Assembly (NCBI RefSeq): GCF_001957125.1
Contig: NZ_MPHJ01000012.1
Span: 1 to 64,000, forward strand
Reading direction: 5' to 3'
DNA length: 64,000 nucleotides
From: Shewanella sp. UCD-KL12
Lineage (GTDB): Bacteria > Pseudomonadota > Gammaproteobacteria > Enterobacterales > Shewanellaceae
Part shown: piece after piece, positions 25,747 to 35,327 of the stretch
Layout: each line of letters opens with the position of its first letter
Position numbering within the stretch: the first letter of the stretch is position 1
Made by a program: the position numbers and the translations under genes
The notes under the pieces: model-generated
What the model was told of the DNA's origin: nothing
What the model saw: the letters and a program-made list of their open reading frames with translations, nothing else
The model's database searches: none

Positions 25747-27528
25747 TTAAGAAGCAATTAATTTCTTTATATTTCTGACTCTCACTAGCTTGTTCGCAAA
25801 AGTGGCTGCTTCGAGTGGCTTATCAAAATAGTAACCTTGGATTTGATCGCAATTTAATGCAGAAAGGTACCTAAACTGCGCTTCTGTTTCTACACCTTCC
25901 GCTACGACAATTTTACCCAGTTTATGGGCTAACATGATAATAGCTTCTACTATTTGGCTGTTTTCTTTACTTTGAGGGAGCATGTCGATAAATGACTTGT
26001 CTATTTTCAACGCGTCACATGGTAGTTGGACTAAATAACTCAATGAGGAGTAGCCAGTGCCGAAATCATCCACGGAGACGTGGATATTAAGATCTTTAAG
26101 TTTATTTAAAATTTTAATATTGTCATCGCAGTGATCCATGAGTAGTCGCTCTGTTATCTCTATCTCAAGCTTACTGCCTGCGACTTGATATTTCTGTAAT
26201 ACTGTTTGTATGCCAGTAACTAAATCACCTCTTTGAAATTCTCGGCTTGGGATATTGATTGAAATTACCGGTACATCTAACCCACTTCTTTGCCAAAAAC
26301 TAATTTGGCTTATCACCTTGTTTAGTATGTACTTATCTAGATCTAGAATAAGATCACTCTTCTCTGAAATTGGAATGAAATCACTGGGTGAGATAACCCC
26401 TTCTTTATGATGTACCCAGCGGATTAGAGCCTCTGCACCTACGATAATGCCTGTCTTTGCATCGACCTTTGGTTGATATAACATTTTAAAATCATCGTTC
26501 TCTATGGCTAAACGCATCTCATTTTCTAAAAAAAGACGCTTTTTAGCTTTTATCGTCATCTCTTGGGAATAATAGGAATAGCTGTTTTTTCCCCTTTTTT
26601 TCACTGAAAGCATAGCTGTTTGCGCATGGGCAATTAAGGTGTCGCTATCTCCTGTAAACTCACTGTGATAAGTGATGCCGATGCTACAGCTGATATAGAG
26701 CTCATTGCCATTTATATGGAGTGGGCTCTTCGTTTCTTTGAGAATTTTTTCTGCAACAATAGCAGCACCATTTTCATGTTGAGTAAAATCTAAATAGATG
26801 GCAAATTCATCTTCTCCTATTCGGCACAGGGCGTCATTGGTTCTTATCGTCGATTCCAATTTTTGGCTGATCGCTATTAATGCTTGATCGCCCGTTCGAT
26901 GACCAAAAGTGTCATTGATTGATTTAAAATTATCGATATCAATGTAGAGCAAACAGACATTCAGTTTATGCCGTCTAGCTCGTGCTATCCCCTGATTTAC
27001 AGATGTCTTAAACAACTCTCGATTAGGCAATTTAGTTAATTGGTCATATTTAAGTAGGTAGTCTGCCTCAGCGGTTGCACTATCAAGCTTTTTATAAATA
27101 ATGGCTTTTTCATTTTCGACTTGAAGGTTTCTAAACTCTACTCTTGAGATGGCATAGGTGATCGCCCTATGTAGTTTCTCAGGAGAGCACTCAGACTTAG
27201 TGATAAAGTCAGTGGCGCCTAATGACAGGAGGTTCTTGGCCAACATATCCTGAGTATGACCAGTTAAAATGATAATAGGGCTTTTCAGGAGCAGGCTAGT
27301 TTGTAGCTTTTTTAAGAGTTGGCAGGCATTGCAGTCGGGCAGTTCATAATCAAGTAATACGCAATCAAATTCGCTCGAGTTAAGTTGCTCAAAGGCACCT
27401 TTACCGGTTTGGGTCGTGGTGATATTGATAGCGAGTTGGGTGTGGGCTGATAACTCTTGGATCACCGCACTCATGGTTCGGTTATCTTCAACAAGCAGGA
27501 TTTTAAGAGGGGAATGAATTGAATTCAT
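25747..27528 (-). CDS. REC-GGDEF-EAL response regulator, probable c-di-GMP phosphodiesterase
   Basis: 593 residues. A receiver domain (LLVEDNRTMSAV near 13, phospho-Asp in CVLLDYELPD near 60) is followed by a GGDEF domain (~165-320) and an EAL domain (~340-585). The GGDEF motif is changed to GEDEF (LCRIGEDEFAIYL), which would likely reduce cyclase activity, yet the RxxD inhibitory site (RTND, five residues upstream) is intact. The EAL domain has AEALIRW, VDDFGTGYSSLSYL and VVAEGVETEAQ, as expected for an active enzyme. The GGDEF part may therefore act as a regulatory GTP or c-di-GMP sensor. ATG at 27528 with AGGAC 8 bases upstream. No partner kinase is adjacent. Confidence 0.9.
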   Translation of the reverse strand: MNSIHSPLKILLVEDNRTMSAVIQELSAHTQLAINITTTQTGKGAFEQLNSSEFDCVLLDYELPDCNACQLLKKLQTSLLLKSPIIILTGHTQDMLAKNLLSLGATDFITKSECSPEKLHRAITYAISRVEFRNLQVENEKAIIYKKLDSATAEADYLLKYDQLTKLPNRELFKTSVNQGIARARRHKLNVCLLYIDIDNFKSINDTFGHRTGDQALIAISQKLESTIRTNDALCRIGEDEFAIYLDFTQHENGAAIVAEKILKETKSPLHINGNELYISCSIGITYHSEFTGDSDTLIAHAQTAMLSVKKRGKNSYSYYSQEMTIKAKKRLFLENEMRLAIENDDFKMLYQPKVDAKTGIIVGAEALIRWVHHKEGVISPSDFIPISEKSDLILDLDKYILNKVISQISFWQRSGLDVPVISINIPSREFQRGDLVTGIQTVLQKYQVAGSKLEIEITERLLMDHCDDNIKILNKLKDLNIHVSVDDFGTGYSSLSYLVQLPCDALKIDKSFIDMLPQSKENSQIVEAIIMLAHKLGKIVVAEGVETEAQFRYLSALNCDQIQGYYFDKPLEAATFANKLVRVRNIKKLIAS

Positions 27529-27698
27529 CAAAAAGTCCTTTTTTTGACTAGCACTTAAAATGTATTTTGACTAGCACTTAAAATATATATAGCGCTTAAG
27601 ATAGTCAATTTTGTTATATTTGGCCAAATAGTAGACAAGTCTAAAGCGAGTTTAACTAAAATAATCTAGTTATCCAGCATGTGATAACAACAGAGCAT

Positions 27699-27721
27699 AA
27701 AAAAGGCTGCATAGCAGCCTT
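27699..27721 (-). terminator. Terminator after the DUF481 gene
   Basis: On the minus strand AAGGCTGC-TAT-GCAGCCTT followed by TTTTATG. About 50 bases past the stop at 27772. Confidence 0.82.
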
Positions 27722-27771
27722 ACATTAATCAGTATTAATTATGTGGGATTATCAATTGAGAGTGGTTGGCA

Positions 27772-28890
27772 TTAAATATCAATTCCGAAACCGATAATGA
27801 ACTGATAGTCATCCTGTTTTGGAAAGCTGTTATCAGAATTTGGCTGCGGCTTGTTGATATGATCCCAAACTAATGACAAGTCAAGATCAAACATATCCGT
27901 TAACTCAATGGAGAACCCAGCTAAGGCATGATGAGTATAGCCACCCGATGCATCGCTTCCGTAGTTGATACGGTAGAGCGCGTTAAAGTCAATATCTGAT
28001 GTTATCTCTACATCATATACAGTATCTATCACAAAGGCGGCACTACTATCATCATCTACTTGGTCTTGGGCTACATTGTCAAACTTTGTGTAAGTGTAGG
28101 CTGGACCACCACTTATGCTCCAGTTTGTTTTCGAGGTATCTATGATGTCGTAACCTATACCAAAACCGACAGTCGCTCGATATTCATAGTTTAAAAAAGG
28201 ATCGATATATATTTCTGCAAAAACAGGACGTAGGTAAAATTGTTTGGAGAGATACCAATCAAAGTTTGTATTGATACGGTGATTATTAATGGTATTGTCA
28301 CCGTCTGTTTTTGAGTAGTTACCAATATAATCTAAATTATACCTAGACTCTGTGGTGCGTCGATGGGCATTAGCTATCGCACTATAATCTACCTGATCAG
28401 TGTTGCCTGAGCGGAGGTTGGCACCTAGAGATATTTTGCTCGACCAGTAGTTTGCTTCCGTTTGCCCACCGGCGATAATGGTCATTATGCGGTTGCGATC
28501 AAACTCCTCACCATCGATCAGGGTTTTCCCATCTTCGACAATGAGTTGACCTGTTTTAGTGGTTAGATCTGTAAAGCCTACACTCACAAGTGAGTGGCTT
28601 TGTAGTGCTTTAATATCTTCCCAATCGATAAAGAGCGTATCGAGTTCATCACTTTCAAATTCTAACTTATCATCATATAGATTTTTAATTTCACCCTTAA
28701 GCAGCTCAAGTGAAGTTAATTGAATCCAGTCAAACTGACTATCTACTGGTATAGTGAGATGGTTAGGGGTGAGTTGCACTGGTTGAGGTTTTTGTGGGCT
28801 AGTCGCATAAACACTACAACTGACAAGCAAAGGCATATATAGACCTGCAGCAGTAAGCGCTACAGTCATCTTATTTCGTTGGCTTTTCAT
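27772..28890 (-). CDS. DUF481 / YdiY-like outer membrane beta-barrel protein
   Basis: 372 residues. A signal peptide ends near SCSVYA (about residue 30). Residues ~45-130 form a small N-terminal domain (FDWIQLTSLELLKGEIKNLYDD, then FIDWEDIKALQS). A C-terminal barrel of about 230 residues has alternating hydrophobic strands (YWSSKISLGANLRSGNTDQVDYSA, FYLRPVFAEIYIDPF, ATVGFGIGYDII). It ends ...IIGFGIDI. This matches DUF481 proteins such as YdiY, whose function is unknown; some are salt-inducible. GGAG precedes the start by 7 bases. Confidence 0.82.
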   Translation of the reverse strand: MKSQRNKMTVALTAAGLYMPLLVSCSVYATSPQKPQPVQLTPNHLTIPVDSQFDWIQLTSLELLKGEIKNLYDDKLEFESDELDTLFIDWEDIKALQSHSLVSVGFTDLTTKTGQLIVEDGKTLIDGEEFDRNRIMTIIAGGQTEANYWSSKISLGANLRSGNTDQVDYSAIANAHRRTTESRYNLDYIGNYSKTDGDNTINNHRINTNFDWYLSKQFYLRPVFAEIYIDPFLNYEYRATVGFGIGYDIIDTSKTNWSISGGPAYTYTKFDNVAQDQVDDDSSAAFVIDTVYDVEITSDIDFNALYRINYGSDASGGYTHHALAGFSIELTDMFDLDLSLVWDHINKPQPNSDNSFPKQDDYQFIIGFGIDI

Positions 28891-29091
28891 AAGCCGCTCC
28901 CTGAATAAACTAATTCTAAATGTATGACGAAAGCCGCTATTTTATCTACTGAGAGTATTTTCAGCAAACTTCAGCCACAAAGTTTACTCATTTTGCGAAC
29001 TGAGTTAGGTTTTGTTTCATTATATCGCTTAACCCATATCATCAAGGTGTTAGGTGTGATCTAGATAGGCTATCTAGTTTTCAAGAGCCAC

Positions 29092-29775
29092 TTACTTCTT
29101 AAGATCTAATTTATTTTCACTAGCCAAGCTTACTGTTTCGATAACTTGGTTCATCCAGGGAAGCATAAATTCAGCGATTTGGGCTTGGGCTTTTGTGTTG
29201 GGGTGGATACCATCTCGTTGCATTAATTCTGGATGTATGGCGATCTCCTTCATGAAAAATGGCATTAATATAACGTCATGTTCCACTGCAAGCTCCCTAT
29301 AAACGCCCTCAAACATAGTTGCATAACGCGCCCCGTAATTAGGTGGAACCATCACTTCACTGAGCAATACTTTAACGTTTGCCTGTTTCGCCAAGGTGAT
29401 TATTTTTGTAAGATTTTCTTTCAGCTGTACGGGTGAAAAACCACGTAGACCATCATTGCCTCCAAGCTCAACAAATATGACTGATGGGCTTGTAGAGTCA
29501 AGCAGGGCGGGGAGTCTACGTAATCCGCCTGCGGTTGTTTCTCCACTCACTGAGCCATTTACTATCTGGTGATGAGGTAATTTTTCTCTTAATAAGTTGA
29601 CCCAACCTTTATCTTCATCGACACCATAACTTGCACTTAGGCTATCACCTAGGATTAATATAGGGGCAGCGTATAATTGTGTGCTAAAAATCATGCAAGT
29701 GAGGCAGAATAAGCCCAGTGCACCTTTAAGAAACAGAGAGAAGAAGGATTTTATGTCAGATATCAGTGCTATCAC
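29092..29775 (-). CDS. tesA: Periplasmic GDSL esterase / acyl-CoA thioesterase I TesA
   Basis: SGNH hydrolase motifs are all present: ILGDSLSASYG (Ser nucleophile), VSGETTAGG, ELGGNDGLRG and DGIHPNTKAQ (Asp/His). A hydrophobic signal peptide ends QLYA before PILILGDS. The start is uncertain. There is no ATG between the signal peptide core (internal ATG at 29694, too short) and 29838. I chose GTG 29775, which gives 227 residues with a normal signal sequence. ATG 29838 or 29853 would add a leader inside ybbA. The divergent pair with ybbA is the same as in E. coli, and with this start the two coding regions overlap by 23 bases. Confidence 0.85.
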   Translation of the reverse strand: MIALISDIKSFFSLFLKGALGLFCLTCMIFSTQLYAAPILILGDSLSASYGVDEDKGWVNLLREKLPHHQIVNGSVSGETTAGGLRRLPALLDSTSPSVIFVELGGNDGLRGFSPVQLKENLTKIITLAKQANVKVLLSEVMVPPNYGARYATMFEGVYRELAVEHDVILMPFFMKEIAIHPELMQRDGIHPNTKAQAQIAEFMLPWMNQVIETVSLASENKLDLKK

Positions 29776-30499
29776 AGTAAACAATCTCGTTAAGTCAGTG
29801 GCTACCCAAGAGGGAGAGCTTACTATCCTCAACGGCATCAATATGGATGTCAAGCAGGGAGAGAGTGTGGCTATCTTAGGTCCTTCAGGCTCAGGTAAGT
29901 CAACTTTACTTGGTTTGCTTGCCGCACTGGACTCACCTAGCTCAGGTCATATCGTACTTGACGGTGTTGCTATTGAATCATTAAATGAGGAAAAGAAAGC
30001 GGCGCTAAGAAAACAAAAAGTCAGCTTCATTTTTCAATCTTTTATGTTAGTCGATACGCTTAATGCGCTTGAAAATGTCATGTTGCCAGCTGAGCTTGCA
30101 GGTATTTCAAAAGCAAAAGAGAAAGCCCAAGCCATGCTCGAAAGGGTGGGGCTAAGTCATCGACTGACTCATTTCCCTAATCAACTCTCAGGTGGTGAAC
30201 AGCAAAGAGTTGCCATTGCCAGAGCCTTTATTTGCGAGCCTAAGGTACTGTTTGCTGATGAGCCCACTGGTAACTTAGATGCCAAAAATAGCGATAAAGT
30301 CGCTGATATGTTGTTTGAGCTAAATCGAGAGAGTGATACCACATTAGTATTAGTGACCCATGACTTAGTGCTTGCAAACCGCTGCGAGCGACAGCTTCTA
30401 ATGGACAGTGGAGTGTTAACGGAGTCTCTAAGCTGCGAAGTCAGTGATGAACAAGAGCATGTTGCAGCCTGCCCGCAAGCTGAAGCGGAGGCGAGCTAA
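29753..30499 (+). CDS. ybbA: ABC transporter ATP-binding protein YbbA
   Basis: 248 residues, LolD-like. Walker A GPSGSGKST near 45, Q-loop FIFQSFMLVDT near 95, signature LSGGEQQRVAIARA near 145, Walker B VLFADEPT near 168 and H-loop VLVTHD. It pairs with the FtsX-like permease YbbP (ATG shares one base with this stop codon). The YbbAP-TesA neighbourhood is conserved from E. coli; the complex has been proposed to work with TesA on acyl substrates, but I do not know the confirmed substrate. AGGA precedes the ATG by 5 bases; an upstream ATG at 29681 is not needed. Confidence 0.93.
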   Translation: MSDISAITVNNLVKSVATQEGELTILNGINMDVKQGESVAILGPSGSGKSTLLGLLAALDSPSSGHIVLDGVAIESLNEEKKAALRKQKVSFIFQSFMLVDTLNALENVMLPAELAGISKAKEKAQAMLERVGLSHRLTHFPNQLSGGEQQRVAIARAFICEPKVLFADEPTGNLDAKNSDKVADMLFELNRESDTTLVLVTHDLVLANRCERQLLMDSGVLTESLSCEVSDEQEHVAACPQAEAEAS

Positions 30500-32949
30500 T
30501 GGAGCTGAGTTTAGCATGGAGGTTGTTTAAGCGGGAGTTAATGCAAGGTCAGCTGCTGCTTATCGTATTAGCCATTACATTAGCTGTATTGTCTGTTACT
30601 GGATTAGCTCGTGTGAGTGAGCGATTACAGATTGCGATAAACGGTCAAGCCTCTAAATTTATTGCCGCTGATAGAATTATCAATTCGCCCGTTAAAATTG
30701 ATCCAAGTATTCTACAAAAAGCGAATGAATTGGGGTTAAACAGCGTCTCTAGTATGCAGTTTAACTCAATGGTTTTTGCTGATGATAAGTTTCAATTAGT
30801 CACAGTTAGAGCTGTGGGTGACGCTTATCCCCTTAAAGGTGTTATCGAGCTTAAATCATCGGCTAGGGGCTTGCCTCAACGAGGAGAGCTTTGGTATGAG
30901 ACTCGGTTAGGGGGATTGTTAGGATACCCACAGGCACTTGAGTTAGGTAATAGCCAATTTTCATTAAGTGAAGAAATTTTACGCTTGCCTGATGCAGGTT
31001 TTAATCCTTTTGCATCATCGCCAGTCGTATTAATGCGCTTAGCGGATGTTGCGTCTACGGGAATTATTCAGCCTGGTAGTCGAGTGACATACTTAGCACA
31101 ATTTACTGGTGACGAGTCCCAGCTAAGTGCTTTTGAAGCGTTTGCAAAGCCATTACTCAATAATAGTCAGCGCTGGATTGATGTACAGTCTGGGGATTCG
31201 CCGATAGCTGATGCAGTAAAGCGCGCCGAGCGATTTTTATTGCTGGCCAGTTTATTGGGGATAGCCTTAGCCTGTGCGGCGATAGGTATTGCAGCGCAGC
31301 GGTACTGTCATCGCCATTATGATGTGGTTGCCATGCTTAAAACGTTTGGTGCTTCAGGGAAACAGATCCGTACCCTTTTTGGCTTACATCTAATGCTAGT
31401 AACACTACTCGGAGTGGTATTAGGTTTGATGGGGGGCTTTGCCTTAGATGCCAGCATTACCGCTTTTTTGCCTGCTGAAATCGCTGCCTACTCACCGCCT
31501 TTCACAAGGCCTATCTTACTTGGGCTTGCTACAGGTTTTATTAGTGCTTTTATGTTTTCCGCCTACCCATTGATGCGTTTGTTGTCTATCCCGCCACTTA
31601 GGGTCTTACAACGCCAATTAGAGGGTATACAGCTGGGTACGTGGCTGCATTTGATACTGAGCCTAGCTGCTATGGCTATTCTTGGTTACCTCTATTCAGG
31701 AAGCTTACCGCTCACCTTAACGGTAGTCGCTGGCGTACTGCTACTTGGGTTATTGCTCAGTATCTTAGGCTTTTTCATGATAAGGCTAGGTCATAGTGTA
31801 GGGATGAAAACCACCAATCCTTTGCAGTTGGCGTTAGCTGGTTTACGCAGGCGTGCAAAACAAAATGCGGTGCAATTGGTTGGCTTCAGCAGTGCTTTAG
31901 TTTTATTACTGACGATATTTGCTCTTCGGCAAGATCTGCTCAATGAATGGCAGAAGCAGCTACCGGAAAACGCCCCTAACTACTTTCTCGTTAATATTGC
32001 TCCAGATGAGAGTGAGCCTTTAGAAGCCTACCTTAAGGAAAATACGGTTAAAACAACTGATATTTACCCTGTGATCCGAGGCAGACTGATTGAGATCAAT
32101 GGTGAAGCGTTACTTTCTGGTGAAGAGATTGAAGCAGGAGCTGAGGGCAGAAGAGGGATCTCAAGAGAACTTAATTTAACATGGCGTAATAGTGTGCCGC
32201 CTAATAATGAGATACTGGAAGGTCAGTTTAACGTTAATGCTGATGATGTTTCAGTTGAATCAGGCGTCGCTGAGCGCTTAAATCTAAAGATAGGTGATAG
32301 CCTAACCTATGTTATCGACAATCAAAAGTTAGTGGTAAATGTTGCAAGCATACGAGCCGTTCATTGGGAAACCTTACAGCCAAACTTTTTTATGATCTTT
32401 ACCAAGGAGGCGTTAGCGCCCTTCGCTTATACCTCGATGGCAAGCTTTTACCTTGATGAGGGGAAGTCGTCCATCATTCTCGATATTATTAAGCAATACC
32501 CTACAGTGTCGATTATCGATGTTGGTAATATGATAAAGCAGCTTAGGCAGATAATAGATCAAGTCTCATTATCTCTAACACTGGTATTAGTATTGGTATT
32601 GTTGGCGAGCAGCTTGGTGATGATAGCCCAAACTGAAGCTGGTATGGCGACCAGACAAAGAGAGTTGGCGGTATTAAGAACATTCGGCGCATCAGGTTGG
32701 TTACTGAGGATGGCAACAGGTTTAGAGTTTGCACTGTTAGGTTTGATAGCAGGCCTGCTTGCGGTGATCGTAGCAGAATTTATTTTGTACCTACTCAAGA
32801 CACAAGTATTTGAGCTCAATGTATACATGCACTGGCCTTGGTGGGGCATTGCGCCTGTTTGTGGCGCTGTTACCGTCGCTTTACTCGGTGTTTGGCGTTG
32901 CCGTCAACTGTTGAGTAAGTCCTGTGGAGAGCTACTGAAGGCTGGCTAA
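30499..32949 (+). CDS. ybbP: YbbP, FtsX-like ABC permease
   Basis: 816 residues. One N-terminal membrane segment (LLLIVLAITLAVLSVTGLARV), a periplasmic domain to ~240, then a block of membrane helices (FLLLASLLGIALACAAIGIAA; LLGVVLGLMGGFALDASITAF) belonging to the first FtsX domain. Further helices near 380-480 lead to a second periplasmic segment and a final FtsX domain near 685-800 (ASSLVMIAQTEAGMATRQRELAVLRTFGASG). The two-FtsX architecture and length fit YbbP. It is an inner membrane permease working with YbbA, and starts at the last base of the ybbA stop. It ends before a terminator. Confidence 0.92.
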   Translation: MELSLAWRLFKRELMQGQLLLIVLAITLAVLSVTGLARVSERLQIAINGQASKFIAADRIINSPVKIDPSILQKANELGLNSVSSMQFNSMVFADDKFQLVTVRAVGDAYPLKGVIELKSSARGLPQRGELWYETRLGGLLGYPQALELGNSQFSLSEEILRLPDAGFNPFASSPVVLMRLADVASTGIIQPGSRVTYLAQFTGDESQLSAFEAFAKPLLNNSQRWIDVQSGDSPIADAVKRAERFLLLASLLGIALACAAIGIAAQRYCHRHYDVVAMLKTFGASGKQIRTLFGLHLMLVTLLGVVLGLMGGFALDASITAFLPAEIAAYSPPFTRPILLGLATGFISAFMFSAYPLMRLLSIPPLRVLQRQLEGIQLGTWLHLILSLAAMAILGYLYSGSLPLTLTVVAGVLLLGLLLSILGFFMIRLGHSVGMKTTNPLQLALAGLRRRAKQNAVQLVGFSSALVLLLTIFALRQDLLNEWQKQLPENAPNYFLVNIAPDESEPLEAYLKENTVKTTDIYPVIRGRLIEINGEALLSGEEIEAGAEGRRGISRELNLTWRNSVPPNNEILEGQFNVNADDVSVESGVAERLNLKIGDSLTYVIDNQKLVVNVASIRAVHWETLQPNFFMIFTKEALAPFAYTSMASFYLDEGKSSIILDIIKQYPTVSIIDVGNMIKQLRQIIDQVSLSLTLVLVLVLLASSLVMIAQTEAGMATRQRELAVLRTFGASGWLLRMATGLEFALLGLIAGLLAVIVAEFILYLLKTQVFELNVYMHWPWWGIAPVCGAVTVALLGVWRCRQLLSKSCGELLKAG

Positions 32950-33029
32950 CAATGACCATCTATTTTGATTATTACTATTTGGCTATTAAGGTTATCTACA
33001 GGTTTCATAAGCTAATATATTGATTAAAA

Positions 33030-33057
33030 GGCGAAGTTATATGGCTTCGCCTTTTTT
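33030..33057 (+). terminator. Terminator after ybbP
   Basis: GGCGAAG-TTATATGG-CTTCGCC then TTTTTT, about 80 bases beyond the stop. Confidence 0.85.
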
Positions 33058-33131
33058 ATGCCCCTTTGATACATATTTACCATCTATCAATTGCCTTGTC
33101 GGTCATTGATAGATCAGAAAAGAGCGAACAG

Positions 33132-33812
33132 ATGCTGCCTAGTGAGAGATTTCAACATAAAGACTTTATTACTCAATGTTTTGCCGTATTAATTCTTTTT
33201 TGTCTGCTTTTATCACCCGCTAAAGCCGAACAAACGAGAGTGATGCCATCCTCTGGTGAGGGGTGGGTGAAAGCGTCTACTAAACGGGATGCAAGCGTAT
33301 GGACAAGGGAGGTGGCAGGCACTTCAGTCAAGGAGGTTAAGCTTGAAGCGGTCATTGATGCGCCCGTAGAGCAAGTATGGCGAACTGTAAGTCAGGTTGA
33401 GCATTACACTCAGTTTATGCCTTATGTCGATGAAATCACTGTATTTGATGATAAAGGCAGTGACAATCAATATGTTTATCATAGGGTCAATCCGCCTATT
33501 GTTAGCCAAAGGGACTATACCTTGCTTATTGCCAATGAGGTGAATAGTGAGCAGGGACATTACTATCGATATTGGACACAGAAAAATGAGTTTGGTCCCG
33601 CTCCCATAGACGGTGTCGTCCGGTTAACTATCTGCGATGGCAGCTGGGAGCTCACTGCGACCGAGGATGGAGGAACTCGCGTGACATATTGGTTATATAC
33701 CGATCCAGGGGGCAGCATACCCTCATGGCTCGCTAATAAGGCAAATCGTTCTGGTTTATACGATATTGTGTTTGCCATCGAAAAGCGTGCTCAAGATAAG
33801 AGCTGGCAATGA
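33132..33812 (+). CDS. Secreted START / polyketide cyclase-like domain protein
   Basis: 226 residues. An N-terminal hydrophobic segment (FAVLILFCLLLSPAKA, about residues 14-30) acts as a signal peptide or anchor. The rest is one START-like domain: VKLEAVIDAPVEQVWRTVSQVEHYTQFMPYVDEI near 75, NPPIVSQRDYTLLI near 130, and a C-terminal helix (ANRSGLYDIVFAIEKRA). Such helix-grip folds bind lipids or hydrophobic ligands. Chosen start 33132 begins the signal peptide; an ATG at 33066 would add a leader without function. Downstream yfcH is convergent, four bases away. Ligand unknown. Confidence 0.75.
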   Translation: MLPSERFQHKDFITQCFAVLILFCLLLSPAKAEQTRVMPSSGEGWVKASTKRDASVWTREVAGTSVKEVKLEAVIDAPVEQVWRTVSQVEHYTQFMPYVDEITVFDDKGSDNQYVYHRVNPPIVSQRDYTLLIANEVNSEQGHYYRYWTQKNEFGPAPIDGVVRLTICDGSWELTATEDGGTRVTYWLYTDPGGSIPSWLANKANRSGLYDIVFAIEKRAQDKSWQ

Positions 33813-33816
33813 CCGT

Positions 33817-34731
33817 TTACAAGTCTTTGTGCAGTAATGCTGCAAATGCGCCTTCTAGTTGCGGATATTTAAATTGGTAACCTGCTTCAAGTGCGCGCTG
33901 AGGGATGACGTATTGCCCTTGAGTCAGTAGTTCAGACATCTCGCCTAAGATAAGTTTTAGTAAAGTGGCTGGCATTGGCATCAAAGCGGGGCGAGACAGT
34001 GATTTCCCTAAAAGCTTACTGTATCGGTAGTTACTAACAGGGTGTGGCGCTGTCGCATTGAATATACCGCTGCAGGCAGGTGAAGCTAATAAAAATAGCA
34101 TGAGACCAATATGATCATCTTGATGTATCCAACTCATACCTTGCTGTCCATTGCCTATGGGACCACCCAAAGCTATCTTGAAGGGGAGTAACATTTTTGC
34201 AAGTGCACCGCCTGACAGCCCCAAGACAAGCCCTGTTCGTAAAATGCACACTCTGGTATTAGGAGACGCTGCCTGTAAAGCAAGCTCTTCCCATCGACTG
34301 CAAACCCGAAAAGGAAAACTACTTTTGTCCGTGGAGGAAAATATGTAAGACTCATCAATGGGGGATGTATCTTGGGCGCCATAGATGCCAATAGCAGATG
34401 AACTGATGAAAACGCTTGGAGGCTGTTGACTGGCATTTATTAATTCAGCGATCCTTGAAGTTAGATCCCATCGACTGTTACAAATCTTTTGCTTTTGTTT
34501 GTCAGACCAACGTTTGTTGGCAATAGGCTCACCAGCTAAGTTAATGACAGCATCAAATTCATTAAAGTTCGAGAGTGAAGAAAGGCTAGCTAGATATTGA
34601 TGTTCTGCCCCTAGTTGGTGGTGAGCTGAGGCTGGAGAGCGAGTAAGAATGGTCAGTTTGTTTTCATGACTCAAGGCCCTTACTAGCTGGTGGCCTATAA
34701 AGCCTGTAGCGCCAGTGATCAATATTTTCAT
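33817..34731 (-). CDS. yfcH: TIGR01777-type SDR epimerase YfcH
   Basis: 304 residues. NAD(P)-binding Rossmann start ILITGATGFIGHQLVRAL, then AVINLAGEPIANKRWSDKQK near 60 and VFISSSAIGIYG near 108, which define the YfcH/SDR39U1 epimerase group. The C-terminal domain (DUF1731) is present, PMPATLLKLILGEMSELL near 250. Substrate unknown. It follows folX on the same strand, as in E. coli. Confidence 0.9.
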   Translation of the reverse strand: MKILITGATGFIGHQLVRALSHENKLTILTRSPASAHHQLGAEHQYLASLSSLSNFNEFDAVINLAGEPIANKRWSDKQKQKICNSRWDLTSRIAELINASQQPPSVFISSSAIGIYGAQDTSPIDESYIFSSTDKSSFPFRVCSRWEELALQAASPNTRVCILRTGLVLGLSGGALAKMLLPFKIALGGPIGNGQQGMSWIHQDDHIGLMLFLLASPACSGIFNATAPHPVSNYRYSKLLGKSLSRPALMPMPATLLKLILGEMSELLTQGQYVIPQRALEAGYQFKYPQLEGAFAALLHKDL

Positions 34732-34848
34732 CAGTGAGTATTATCTGCATCAAAGAGAGCCATGTTCTCAATTGTAGCAGAGTAAAAAGCAAAGCTAAAA
34801 GTGAGAACATGGATTTAAAGTTGACGAAGTGCTTCTTAATTAATTGTT

Positions 34849-35223
34849 TTAATAGTTATTAGTCTTCTGGTAACACAGTGACAATGAAACCGAGTCGGCA
34901 AAACGTAAGGCGTGAGGTTTGTCAATTTCAACGTTTGCAAACTCAACCCAAGGATGCTCACTTGCAATATCAAGTACTTGCCCTGTGAGATTTTCTAATA
35001 AATTAAATCGGTTATGTTCAACTAATTCGATGATTTTTTTAGTAATCGTGCGATAATTCAAAGCGTCATCCATATTGTCACTATTACGAGCCTTGTTGGC
35101 GCAATAGTGAATTTCAGCATTAATTAAGACATCCTGCTTATTTTGGATTTCGTCATCCTTAATACCAATAAATGTTCTTAGTCGAAGATTTTTGATGCGT
35201 ATTATCGCGATTTCTGCTCTCAT
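34849..35223 (-). CDS. folX: Dihydroneopterin triphosphate 2'-epimerase FolX
   Basis: 124 residues. The N-terminus IAIIRIKNLRLRTFIGIK and the middle DALNYRTITKKIIELVEHNRF are close to E. coli FolX and distinguish it from FolB by the IRIKNLRLRTFIG form. It epimerises dihydroneopterin triphosphate; a role in tetrahydromonapterin synthesis is known in E. coli. It forms a probable two-gene unit with yfcH downstream (117-base gap). Confidence 0.9.
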   Translation of the reverse strand: MRAEIAIIRIKNLRLRTFIGIKDDEIQNKQDVLINAEIHYCANKARNSDNMDDALNYRTITKKIIELVEHNRFNLLENLTGQVLDIASEHPWVEFANVEIDKPHALRFADSVSLSLCYQKTNNY

Positions 35224-35327
35224 GCTAATCTTTGCTCCATGCTGAAGTTTTTTGGTTTAGCTTTTGGTTTAGTTATTGAGTATTAAGCCTACCAATCTAT
35301 TTGTTAATCTTGAAGGAATTTATTCAT

